This document shows positions 27,161 to 35,405 of a DNA stretch of 64,000 nucleotides, in pieces. The stretch lies in assembly GCF_003688995.1 (NCBI RefSeq), contig NZ_PENI01000030.1, positions 1-64,000 on the forward strand. Reading direction: 5' to 3'. The translations under genes were made by a program, and so were the position numbers. Numbering within the stretch: position 1 is the stretch's first letter; each line of letters begins with the position of its first letter. Under the pieces are notes generated by a model. It was not told where the DNA came from. It saw only the letters and a program-made list of their open reading frames with translations, and searched no databases. The DNA is from Streptomyces shenzhenensis. Lineage in GTDB: Bacteria; Actinomycetota; Actinomycetes; Streptomycetales; Streptomycetaceae.

Positions 27161-29074
27161 TCAGTGGGTGTCGTGGAGGAGCAGGTCGCCGCCCGAGGTG
27201 ACCCGGAAGGTCCAGCCGGGCAGCACCCGCGCGGTGAAGAAGGGGCCCTCGACGATCGCCGGGCCGGCGCCGGTGTCTCCGGGGCTGAGCTCGGTGAGGA
27301 CGTGCACCGGCACCTCGTCGACGCGGTCGGCGGCCGACCGCACCGAGCGGCTCCCGACGGACGACGCCGGCCGGGTCTCCACCTCCTGATCCGCAGTCAG
27401 CTCCGGGTGGGGCAGCGGCGCGGTGATGGTGAGCTGGAGGGAGACCCGCCTTTCCGGGTGCCCGACGGCGTCGCCCGGACGGTAGGGGCCACGCGACACC
27501 GGCGTCCCGTCCTCCTCCTCGACGACCAGCTGCCACGACGCAGCGCAGGCGGCGAGCGGGTAGCCCTCCTGGAACATGTCGCGCTCGGCCCGGCCGAGGA
27601 GTTCGTCGTACGTCGTCCTCGTCGCCGCGGTCGTCGGCTCGGGCACGCCGGCCTCGTACGTCTTGCCGATGTCGGAGAAGGAGATGCCGAGCGCGGAGAA
27701 GACCGCCGCCGTGCGCGGGACGAGGACCCGCTTCACCCCCGCGGGCCGGGCGGCGCCGGTGGCGCTCATCGGCCCGGCCCCGCCGAACGCGGCCAGCGTC
27801 GTGTTCTCCTGCACCAGGTGCGCGAACGCGGAGGACAGCGCCTCGAAGAAGGCCTGCTCCATCCGGACCAGTGCCTCCTCCAGACTGATCCCCAGCGCAT
27901 CCGCCACGGTCTCGGTGACGACGGTCCGGGAGCGCTCGGCATCGAGCCTGAACGTGCCGTCGAGATAGGTGTCCGGATCGAGGACGCCCAGCAGCAGATT
28001 GACGTCGGTGATCGTCGCCTGCCTGCCCCCGAAGCCGAAGCAGGCAGGTCCGGGGGCGGCTCCCACGGACTGCGGCCCGACCGTGATGCGTCCGTCCTCG
28101 ACGGCGATGACCGAGGACCCGCCGACGCCCTTGGAGTGGACGTTGCTCATCGGGTAGGAGATCGGGACGCCCCTGATCGTGCCCCGCTCGTCCGCGGCCA
28201 CGTGGTCACCGACCACGACACCGACGTCCGTCGTCGTGCCTCCGACATCGATCATGAGGGTGTGCTCGAAGCCGTGGGCGCGGGCCAGGGCCGCCGTGCC
28301 CTCGAGCCCGCCGCGGGGGCCGGAGGAGTACGTCTTGAGGGCGACGGACTTGGCGACCCGTGAGGACGCGCCGTCATTGCGGTAGACGAGGAGCGGGTTG
28401 ACGATCTTGTAGGACTTCAGGCGCCGCTCCGCGCCGTACAGGAAGCGCTCCATCGTCGGATGGAGGAAGGAGTTGATGACACACGACCAGGCCCGGCGGG
28501 GGGCGCTCCGGTCGCCTGCGAGGTCCCAGCTGTAGATGAGCGGGACGGACCCGAGCAGGTGCCGCGGGAACGTGCGCAGGAGCACGGCCCGCAGCCGGCG
28601 CTCCTGCTCCGGGTCGCCGCCGGCGACGACGACGCGTGCGGCCCCGAGCGTCGCCAGCCGGTTGACCTTCTGGACCACATCGAACTCGGTCGACTCCTCG
28701 TCGGCGGCCACGTCGACCACGAGGACGCGGTCGCCCACGAGGCCGTCGAAGAGGTCCCGTTCGGCCTCGGTCGTCCGCATCGCCGCCGCGAGATCCGGCA
28801 TCGTCGTGAGAATGCCGATCATCGGGCCGCGGCGCTCGACTAGCGCGTTCGTGCCCTGTGTGGTCGAGTAGCGGATGTGCTGGGTCGTGTGCAGCAGCCG
28901 CTCGATGTCGGCCCTGCCGTAGAGCGCCGCGGAGGCCTTCTCCACTCCGGCGAAGAGACACTCGGACAGATCGTGGGGCGTGGTGAGCGTCTTGGTGAAG
29001 GTGAAGCCGGTGCCGTCCCAGACGCAGATGTCGGTGAGGGTCCCACCGTTGTCGATGTTGATGAGGGTGTCCAT
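27161..29074 (-). CDS. Second HyuA-like (acetone carboxylase-associated) subunit
   Basis: A 637-aa protein starting at ATG 29074 with AAGGAG upstream. It has its own nucleotide-binding loop I-N-I-D-N-G-G-T-L-T-D-I, then T-T-Q-G-T-N-A-L-V-E-R-R-G, I-D-V-G-G-T-T-T-D-V-G and G-V-G-G-S-S-V. It is about 70 residues shorter than the beta subunit and clearly diverged: the canonical D-I-G-G-T is D-N-G-G-T here. As first gene of the operon it is expected to be made with the other subunits. Acetophenone carboxylases use several HyuA-type subunits, so this may be an extra catalytic or activating subunit or a paralogue with a different ketone range. Confidence 0.8.
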   Translation of the reverse strand: MDTLINIDNGGTLTDICVWDGTGFTFTKTLTTPHDLSECLFAGVEKASAALYGRADIERLLHTTQHIRYSTTQGTNALVERRGPMIGILTTMPDLAAAMRTTEAERDLFDGLVGDRVLVVDVAADEESTEFDVVQKVNRLATLGAARVVVAGGDPEQERRLRAVLLRTFPRHLLGSVPLIYSWDLAGDRSAPRRAWSCVINSFLHPTMERFLYGAERRLKSYKIVNPLLVYRNDGASSRVAKSVALKTYSSGPRGGLEGTAALARAHGFEHTLMIDVGGTTTDVGVVVGDHVAADERGTIRGVPISYPMSNVHSKGVGGSSVIAVEDGRITVGPQSVGAAPGPACFGFGGRQATITDVNLLLGVLDPDTYLDGTFRLDAERSRTVVTETVADALGISLEEALVRMEQAFFEALSSAFAHLVQENTTLAAFGGAGPMSATGAARPAGVKRVLVPRTAAVFSALGISFSDIGKTYEAGVPEPTTAATRTTYDELLGRAERDMFQEGYPLAACAASWQLVVEEEDGTPVSRGPYRPGDAVGHPERRVSLQLTITAPLPHPELTADQEVETRPASSVGSRSVRSAADRVDEVPVHVLTELSPGDTGAGPAIVEGPFFTARVLPGWTFRVTSGGDLLLHDTH

Positions 29075-29201
29075 GCCACTCCTTGGGCGCAGCGGATCCG
29101 TGGAGCGACTCGGCCTCTGCGCGGACGGGCACGGATGCCGCGGCCTGGCCGTCGCCCTCGACGGTGACATTCACCGTCCCCGCGTCTCACGCTCCGCGGC
29201 C

Positions 29202-29216
29202 GTCCCAACTTGGGAC
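29202..29216. promoter_or_regulatory. Palindrome between the activator gene and the carboxylase operon
   Basis: GTCCCAA-C-TTGGGAC is a perfect 15-base dyad in the 225-base divergent intergenic region, about 130 bases before the operon start codon and about 85 before the activator. A related half-site, GGGACA, follows near 29249-29254. A position well upstream of both promoters fits an enhancer-like site for the AcoR/MimR-type activator encoded next door. Confidence 0.5.
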
Positions 29217-29299
29217 ATGAACGCGGGTTGGCTCGGCCTGCCCGCCGGGACATCATGTGACGGACGCCATGCGCCCGTGGCCCTCGACGAGGAGGTCCT

Positions 29300-31159
29300 A
29301 TGCCCCAGAGTCAGAGCAGACTCCTGAGGACGGCTGCTGCCCGGGCCGACTTCCTCGAGTACGGACGGCAGGGCGCCGCCGGCGTGCCTGATGTGCTCGC
29401 CGCGTCGTGGGAGCGCAGTCAGCAGGCCGGGGTGGACATCGACCGTCCGGTCACCGACTTCAGCGCCGACCTCGACATCGGCTCCCGCCTCGTCCGGTGC
29501 GCCGAGCCCGTCCTCGACCAGCTCGGCAGCGACACCGCCGATCTGCCGCTCGTCATCGCCCTCACCGACAACCAGGCCCGCCTGATCCAGCGCCGGGACT
29601 CCTCTTCCGCGGTCGGGCGGCTGCTCGACCGGGTCGCGTTCTCCCCGGGGTTCAACTACGCCGAGGGGAAGATGGGCACCAACGGGGTCGGGACCGTCCT
29701 CGAGGCGGGGCAGGCCGTGTCCGTCGTCGGGCCGGAGCACTTCACGGAGCAGCTGCAGGCCTTCGCCTGCACCGGCGCGCCGATCATCGACCCGCTGACC
29801 GGACGCCTCGAGGGCATCCTCGACATCTCCGCGCTGGCCGAGACGTGGAGCCCGCTCATGCACACGCTCGTCAAGTCGGCGGCCAAGGACATCGGGCGCA
29901 ACCTGCTGCTCGACCGGAACCAGGCTCAGCAGGCACTCTTCGAGACCTACCTGCGGGCCGACACGCGTTCGACCCGGCAGGCGGTCTTCGCCTTCGCGGA
30001 CTCCGTGTCCATGGCCAACGGCGCCGCCCAAGCCGTCTTCGACCCGGTCGAGCAGTTGGCTGTCCGGGAGTACGCGACCTTCCTCATGGCGCGCAGCGAT
30101 CGCGTGAGCGAGACGATGACCCTCCACTCCGGCCGGGTCATCCGGATACGCGGGACCCGTATCGTCTCGGGCTCCGACACGGCGGGCATCGTCGTCATCG
30201 CCGAGGTCGTCACCGACCAGGCGTGCGATCCGAAGATCCCCGTCCCCGGCGTGGGATTCGCCGACCATGTACTTCCCCAGGTGGCCGTGGCGGGGGCCGA
30301 GACCAGGGTCCTCGTCAGCGACCTGCGTCGGCCCCACGTGCCGATCGCGTCCGGCTCTTCCCCGGGGTGGATGCGGGCCTGCTCGGAGCTGCGCGACGCT
30401 CTCGCCACGAAAGCACCGACGATCGTCCTCGGCGAGACCGGCACGGGCAAGTTCACCCTCGTCGCCGAGCTCTTCCACGCCGACCACCCCGGCGGGCGCA
30501 GTGTCTCCGTGGACGCGTCTCAGCTGCGGTCCGGTGCGGAGAGCGATCTCGACGCGCTGCTCAACAGCGCCCGGGAGCAGACCTTGTGCATCGTCCGGAA
30601 CATCGACCAGGCGAGCACGGAGGGGGTCGAGCGCATCGACGAGCTCTTCACGACCCTCGGCGCGACGACGGCACCCGTCGCGTTCGCCGCGACGGTGTCG
30701 GACTCGAGCCTCGACTCCGACCTGCCGTTCCATGCCCTCCTCGGGCACTTCGAGGTCGCGGTGACCATCCCGCCGCTTCGCTGCCGCACCGAGGACCTCA
30801 CGCTCATCGTCAACCGGGTCCTGGGGGAGATCGCACCGGGCCGGCGGGTCCGGCTCTCCCCCCAGGCCCTGCAGACCATCACTCAGTACACATGGCCCCG
30901 CAATGTCTCGCAGCTGCGCGAGGCCCTGACCCATGCGCTGCGGTCGCGGCCGGTCGGGGAGATCCAGAACCAGGACCTGCCCAGTTACTGCCAGACCCGG
31001 TCCCGTAAGAACCTCACACGTATCGAGGCCGCCGAGCGCGACGCGATCATCGCGGCGCTGCGGGAGACCGGCGGGAACAGGGTGGCCGCCGCCGAGCACC
31101 TCGGCATGGCGCGCAGCAGCCTGTACCGCAAGTTGCGGTCGTACGGAATCACGGCTTGA
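29300..31159 (+). CDS. AcoR/MimR-type GAF-AAA+-Fis transcriptional activator with a degenerate ATPase core
   Basis: A 619-aa protein; ATG 29300 follows GAGGAGG. The N-terminal half is a GAF-type sensor (A-E-G-K-M-G-T-N-G-V-G-T and V-G-P-E-H-F are AcoR-family signatures). Residues about 365-540 form an AAA+ domain with a Walker A G-E-T-G-T-G-K, but the GAFTGA loop for sigma-54 contact is absent and the Walker B region reads C-I-V-R-N-I-D rather than the usual hydrophobic-D-E. A Fis-type HTH closes the protein (G-G-N-R-V-A-A-A-E-H-L-G-M-A-R-S-S-L-Y-R-K). The relatives AcxR and MimR control acetone and monooxygenase genes. Divergent placement from the acetone carboxylase operon makes it the likely ketone- or alcohol-responsive regulator. 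Confidence 0.88.
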   Translation: MPQSQSRLLRTAAARADFLEYGRQGAAGVPDVLAASWERSQQAGVDIDRPVTDFSADLDIGSRLVRCAEPVLDQLGSDTADLPLVIALTDNQARLIQRRDSSSAVGRLLDRVAFSPGFNYAEGKMGTNGVGTVLEAGQAVSVVGPEHFTEQLQAFACTGAPIIDPLTGRLEGILDISALAETWSPLMHTLVKSAAKDIGRNLLLDRNQAQQALFETYLRADTRSTRQAVFAFADSVSMANGAAQAVFDPVEQLAVREYATFLMARSDRVSETMTLHSGRVIRIRGTRIVSGSDTAGIVVIAEVVTDQACDPKIPVPGVGFADHVLPQVAVAGAETRVLVSDLRRPHVPIASGSSPGWMRACSELRDALATKAPTIVLGETGTGKFTLVAELFHADHPGGRSVSVDASQLRSGAESDLDALLNSAREQTLCIVRNIDQASTEGVERIDELFTTLGATTAPVAFAATVSDSSLDSDLPFHALLGHFEVAVTIPPLRCRTEDLTLIVNRVLGEIAPGRRVRLSPQALQTITQYTWPRNVSQLREALTHALRSRPVGEIQNQDLPSYCQTRSRKNLTRIEAAERDAIIAALRETGGNRVAAAEHLGMARSSLYRKLRSYGITA

Positions 31160-31175
31160 GGGGAGCCGGGACTGT

Positions 31176-31195
31176 CCCGCACGCCGGCGTGCGGG
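31176..31195 (+). terminator. Hairpin after the activator gene
   Basis: A perfect 10-bp self-complementary stem (CCCGCACGCC with GGCGTGCGGG, essentially no loop) starts 16 bases after the TGA of the activator. There is no T tract. It is probably a factor-independent stop or an RNA-stabilising structure. Confidence 0.5.
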
Positions 31196-31274
31196 GGCGC
31201 GCGGGCGCATGTCCGGGAGGAGCATCGTTTTGCCGTACTGGGGCGCGCATTTCACGCACTGCCGTATGACGAAG

Positions 31275-31293
31275 TGACCGACCGGGTCGGTCA
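31275..31293. promoter_or_regulatory. Near-perfect 19-base dyad upstream of ctaD
   Basis: TGACCGA at 31275-31281 and TCGGTCA at 31287-31293 are exact reverse complements around CCGGG. The site lies about 130 bases upstream of the cytochrome oxidase start codon, in a stretch with no gene. It resembles a dimeric repressor operator; no regulator gene is adjacent. Confidence 0.35.
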
Positions 31294-31420
31294 GCGCGTT
31301 GCTCTTGATCCGGGCGATGGCGTCTGTAGTGTCGCGCCCGGTCAGTGGGGCGCGTCGTCCGATGCCGCTGTGCGCGGTGGTCGATTCGGTGGCGGGCTCA
31401 GGATGCAAAGGAGACCGAGC

Positions 31421-33169
31421 ATGGGCACCGTCGGCCAGCCTCGTGGCGGCGCGGACTCTGCGGCCGAAGAGGCCTACGAGAGCCAGCTGCCCCTACGCCG
31501 TGCGCGTGTGGGAAGCGCGGTCGTGAGATGGCTGACGACCACGGACCACAAGACGATCGGCACGCTGTACCTGGCGACATCGTTCGGGTTCTTCCTGGTC
31601 GCCGGTGTGATGGCGCTGCTCATGCGCGCCGAGCTGGCCCAGCCGGGTCTGCAGCTCATCTCTCATGAGCAGTTCAACCAGGCGTTCACGATGCACGGCA
31701 CCGTGATGCTGCTGCTCTTCGCGACGCCGTTGTTCGCCGGTTTCGCGAACTGGATCATGCCGCTGCAGATCGGCGCGCCGGATGTGGCGTTCCCCCGGCT
31801 GAACATGTTCGCCTACTGGCTCTACTTGTTCGGGGGGCTGATCGCGGTCGCCGGCTTCCTCACGCCGCAGGGCGCGGCCGACTTCGGCTGGTTCGCGTAC
31901 TCCCCGCTCTCCGACGCGGTCCGCTCGCCCGGTGTCGGTGCCGACCTGTGGATCATGGGGCTGTCCTTCTCCGGTTTCGGCACCATCCTCGGCTCGGTCA
32001 ACTTCATCACCACCATCATCTGCATGCGCGCCCCCGGCATGACCATGTTCCGTATGCCGATCTTCACCTGGAACGTGCTGCTGACCGGTGTCCTGGTGCT
32101 GCTCGCCTTCCCGGTCCTGGCCGGCGCCCTGCTCGCGCTGGAGGCGGACCGCAAGCTCGGGGCGCATGTCTTCGACGCGGCGAACGGCGGGGCACTGCTG
32201 TGGCAGCACCTCTTCTGGTTCTTCGGTCACCCCGAGGTGTACATCATCGCGCTGCCGTTCTTCGGGATCGTCTCGGAGATCATCCCGGTGTTCTCCCGCA
32301 AGCCGATGTTCGGATATCTGGGCCTGATCGCGGCGACGATCTCCATTGCGGGTCTTTCGATCACGGTGTGGGCGCACCACATGTATGTCACCGGCGGTGT
32401 TCTGCTGCCCTTCTTCTCGTTCATGTCCTTCCTGATCGCGGTGCCGACCGGGGTGAAGTTCTTCAACTGGATCGGCACCATGTGGAAAGGAAGTCTCTCC
32501 TTCGAGACGCCGATGCTCTGGGTGACGGGATTCCTCGTGACCTTTCTCTTCGGTGGCCTGACCGGTGTCATCCTGGCCTCGCCGCCGCTGGACTTCCATG
32601 TCTCCGACTCGTACTTCGTCGTCGCCCACTTCCACTACACGGTCTTCGGCACCGTGGTCTTCGCGATGTTCGCGGGGTTCTACTTCTGGTGGCCCAAGTT
32701 CACGGGAAGGATGCTCGACGAGCGCCTCGGGCAGATCCACTTCTGGACCCTCTTCGTCGGGTTCCACGGGACGTTCCTCGTCCAGCACTGGCTCGGCGTC
32801 GACGGCATGCCGCGCCGGTACGCCGACTATCTGACGGCCGACGGCTTCACCATGCTCAACACGGTGTCCACCATCGGCTCGTTCCTGCTCGGACTGTCGG
32901 TACTGCCGTTCCTCTACAACATCTGGAAGACCGCCACGCGGGCGCCGATGGTCGGCGTCGAGGACCCGTGGGGCTACGGCCGCTCGCTGGAGTGGGCGAC
33001 CACGTGTCCGCCGCCGCGCCACAACTTCGTCACGCTGCCGCGTATCCGCTCCGAATCACCGGCCCTCGATCTGCACCGTCCCCAAGTGACCATGGCCGAG
33101 GCGGGTATTGCCCCGGGCCGCGAAGAGCGCGGACAGCCTCCGGCGTCACCGCCGCGGCCGCTCGGCTGA
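31421..33169 (+). CDS. ctaD: Cytochrome c oxidase subunit I (aa3 type), orphan copy
   Basis: A 582-aa protein. ATG 31421 is chosen over longer frames because AAAGGAG lies 6 bases upstream and the following M-G-T start is typical. It has about twelve membrane segments. All metal ligands are visible: M-H-G-T (low-spin heme His), F-G-H-P-E-V-Y (CuB His, the proton-channel Glu and the cross-linked Tyr), W-A-H-H-M-Y (two CuB His) and A-H-F-H-Y (high- and low-spin heme His). It reduces oxygen at the membrane with subunits II and III, none of which is encoded nearby, so it is probably a second copy beside the main cta operon elsewhere. Its last 24 bases overlap the convergent eutC end. Confidence 0.93.
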   Translation: MGTVGQPRGGADSAAEEAYESQLPLRRARVGSAVVRWLTTTDHKTIGTLYLATSFGFFLVAGVMALLMRAELAQPGLQLISHEQFNQAFTMHGTVMLLLFATPLFAGFANWIMPLQIGAPDVAFPRLNMFAYWLYLFGGLIAVAGFLTPQGAADFGWFAYSPLSDAVRSPGVGADLWIMGLSFSGFGTILGSVNFITTIICMRAPGMTMFRMPIFTWNVLLTGVLVLLAFPVLAGALLALEADRKLGAHVFDAANGGALLWQHLFWFFGHPEVYIIALPFFGIVSEIIPVFSRKPMFGYLGLIAATISIAGLSITVWAHHMYVTGGVLLPFFSFMSFLIAVPTGVKFFNWIGTMWKGSLSFETPMLWVTGFLVTFLFGGLTGVILASPPLDFHVSDSYFVVAHFHYTVFGTVVFAMFAGFYFWWPKFTGRMLDERLGQIHFWTLFVGFHGTFLVQHWLGVDGMPRRYADYLTADGFTMLNTVSTIGSFLLGLSVLPFLYNIWKTATRAPMVGVEDPWGYGRSLEWATTCPPPRHNFVTLPRIRSESPALDLHRPQVTMAEAGIAPGREERGQPPASPPRPLG

Positions 33170-33991
33170 GGCTGAGGCGGTGGCAGGTTCCGTCGGCGTA
33201 CTCCCGTCGTTCGCGGTCGGGGCGCCGGCTCCCTCCGTCGGTACGGCGGGACGCTCCCGTGAGGTGTCCTTGAGAGCCACGCCCGACGCGCCCAGCGCCC
33301 TCGCCCCCCGGATGAGCGAGGCGGTGATCCGGGCGGCCTCCGCGTAGTCCAGGCCGTCGGGCGGATGGATGTTGGAGACGCAGTTCCGTTCGGCGTCGGT
33401 GCGCCCCTGCCTGGGCAGATGGGTCACGTACACACCGAGGCTCTCGGGGACGGACAGACCGGGGCGTTCGCCGATCACGACCACCATGGTCGTCACGTTC
33501 AGCCGCGCGCCGACGTGGTCGCCGAGCGCCACCCGGGCCTGTGTCGCGAGGACCGGCGGCGCGACCGACACCTGCGGGAGCAGCGCCTCGCGCAGCGCCC
33601 GCAGCAACGGTGGCCCATGCCGCTCCAGGGCACCGGGGGACAGCCCGTCGCACAGCAGGACGCCGACGTCCGCGCCCGACACCGGCAGACCTCCCAGGTC
33701 GCCCGGCAGCCGGCCCAGATCGGGCCGGCGCAGATACGTCCCGCGGTCCGCGGCCCGGGAGCCGACGATGTACGGCGCGCCGAGCCCGACGGCCTCGATC
33801 CGGTCCACCAGGGCGTCCGTGTCCAGCGGACGGTGGACGGCGTCCCGGGCCACGGCATGCGCGGTGTGCAGAGAGAGCAGCTGACGGGTGGGCAGTGAGT
33901 CACCGGCCCGCCCCAGTCCGATGCGGGCGCCGGTGAGGCGACGCAGCGCGGCCCAGGGGTCGCCGGAGTTGCCGGGTACGAGGTCGCTCAT
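33146..33991 (-). CDS. eutC: Ethanolamine ammonia-lyase small (light) subunit
   Basis: A 281-aa protein whose ATG overlaps the eutB stop (ATGA at 33988-33991). Typical EutC phrases are visible: [50 protein letters not shown] and R-N-C-V-S-N-I-H. With EutB it forms the adenosylcobalamin enzyme that splits ethanolamine into acetaldehyde and ammonia. The last 35 residues are a Thr/Ala/Pro tail with no counterpart in the core fold. Its 3' end overlaps the convergent ctaD by 24 bases, so the two transcripts may interfere. Confidence 0.93.
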   Translation of the reverse strand: MSDLVPGNSGDPWAALRRLTGARIGLGRAGDSLPTRQLLSLHTAHAVARDAVHRPLDTDALVDRIEAVGLGAPYIVGSRAADRGTYLRRPDLGRLPGDLGGLPVSGADVGVLLCDGLSPGALERHGPPLLRALREALLPQVSVAPPVLATQARVALGDHVGARLNVTTMVVVIGERPGLSVPESLGVYVTHLPRQGRTDAERNCVSNIHPPDGLDYAEAARITASLIRGARALGASGVALKDTSRERPAVPTEGAGAPTANDGSTPTEPATASASAERPRR

Positions 33992-35397
33992 GCGCCCGCC
34001 AGTTCCCACAGCGGGCCGGCGGCCGGGTCGACGGGGAGGATCCGGCCGGATCCGTCGGCGAGGCCCGTCCGGATCAGCCACCGTTCGAACTCCGGCGCGG
34101 GACGCAGACCCAGCACGTTCCGCGCGGTGAGCACGTCGTGGAAGGACAGGCTCTGGTAGCCGAGCATGACATCGTCCGCGCCCGGCACGGTGATCACGAA
34201 GGCGCATCCCGCCGCCCCCAGCAGCAGGAGCAGTGTGTCGGTGTCGTTGTGGTCGGCCTCGGCGTGGTTGGTGTAGCAGACGTCGACGCCCATGGGCAGT
34301 CCCAGCAGACGTCCGCAGAAGTGGTCCTCCAGACCGGCCCGCACGATCTGCCTGCCGTCGTAGAGGTATTCGGGGCCGATGAAGCCCACCACCGTGTTCA
34401 CCAGGAGCGGGTTCAGCTCGCGGGCCAGGCCGTAGGCGCGGGCCTCCAGGGTCTGCTGGTCCACCGGTCGGCCACCCGCTCCGATGTGGGCCCCGGCGGA
34501 GAGCGCGGACCCCTGCCCCGTCTCCAGGTACATCACGTTGTCGCCCACGGTGCCGCGGCCCAGCGACCGGGCCGCCTCCTCGGCCTCGAACAGGAGCGGA
34601 AGAGTGACCCCGAAGCTCTCGTTCGCGCCCTGCGTGCCCGCGATCGACTGGAACACCAGGTCGACGGGGGCGCCCCGGTGGATCAGGTCCAGGGTGGTGG
34701 TCACATGGGTGAGGACGCAGGACTGGGCCGGGATGTCGTAGCGCTGCCGGACGCCGTCCAGCAGCTCCAGCAGATCGGCCGCCGCCTGTGGGGAGTCCGT
34801 GGCGGGGTTGATCCCGACGACGGCGTCGCCGCAGCCCAGCAGCAGGCCGTCGAGCACGGCCGCCGCGATGCCGCGGGAGTCGTCGGTGGGGTGGTTCGGC
34901 TGCAGCCGGGTGGCGAGTGTGCCCGGGGTGCCGATCGTGGTGCGGAAGGCCGAGGTCACCCGGGTGGCCCGGGCCACGGCGACCAGGTCCTGGTGGCGCA
35001 TGGTCTTCGACACGGCCGCCACCATCTCGGGGGTGAGACCGCGGGAGACGGCCGTCAGCCGCGCCGCGGCGTCCGGCAGGGCCGCCGTGGCCAGCAGCCA
35101 GTCCCGGAACCCGCCGACCGTCAGATGGGCGACCGGGGCGAAGGCTCTTTCGTCGTGCCGGTCCAGGATCAGCCGGGTGACGTCGTCGCTCTCGTACGGG
35201 ACGACCGGCTCGTCCAGGAAGCGGCCGAGCGGCAGGTCGGCCAGGACCCACAGGGCCGCCGCCCGCTCGGCGTCCGACTCGGCCGCACAGCCTGCCAGTT
35301 CGTCGCCGGAGCGGCGGGGACTGGCCTTGGCCAGGACGTCCACGAGACCGTCGAAGGCATAGGTGGTACCCGCCACCTGCTGGTGGTATTTCTTCAT
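33988..35397 (-). CDS. eutB: Ethanolamine ammonia-lyase large (heavy) subunit
   Basis: A 469-aa protein, about the usual size, starting at ATG 35397. It has the EutB signatures Q-P-N-H-P-T-D-D, G-D-A-V-V-G-I-N-P-A-T-D, F-Q-S-I-A-G-T-Q-G-A-N-E-S-F-G-V, L-E-T-G-Q-G-S-A-L-S-A-G-A-H and D-V-C-Y-T-N-H-A-E-A-D-H-N-D. These include the substrate-binding Glu and the cobalamin-contact strands of the TIM barrel. It provides the catalytic subunit for coenzyme-B12-dependent ethanolamine deamination. It lies 8 bases after the LuxR-binding-protein fusion gene, so regulator and enzyme are one operon. No microcompartment genes are present. Confidence 0.95.
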   Translation of the reverse strand: MKKYHQQVAGTTYAFDGLVDVLAKASPRRSGDELAGCAAESDAERAAALWVLADLPLGRFLDEPVVPYESDDVTRLILDRHDERAFAPVAHLTVGGFRDWLLATAALPDAAARLTAVSRGLTPEMVAAVSKTMRHQDLVAVARATRVTSAFRTTIGTPGTLATRLQPNHPTDDSRGIAAAVLDGLLLGCGDAVVGINPATDSPQAAADLLELLDGVRQRYDIPAQSCVLTHVTTTLDLIHRGAPVDLVFQSIAGTQGANESFGVTLPLLFEAEEAARSLGRGTVGDNVMYLETGQGSALSAGAHIGAGGRPVDQQTLEARAYGLARELNPLLVNTVVGFIGPEYLYDGRQIVRAGLEDHFCGRLLGLPMGVDVCYTNHAEADHNDTDTLLLLLGAAGCAFVITVPGADDVMLGYQSLSFHDVLTARNVLGLRPAPEFERWLIRTGLADGSGRILPVDPAAGPLWELAGA

Positions 35398-35405
35398 GTT
35401 CCTTC

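Noticed and set aside
31208-31276. A 22-codon frame beginning [12 protein letters not shown] in the leader of ctaD
   Set aside because: It has a GTCCGGGAGG-like context but no recognisable homology. It could be a leader peptide, but nothing supports it beyond an ATG and a stop.
33146-35397. A bacterial microcompartment (Eut type) locus
   Set aside because: Only eutB and eutC with a regulator are present; no shell protein, eutE/eutG or reactivase gene is visible.
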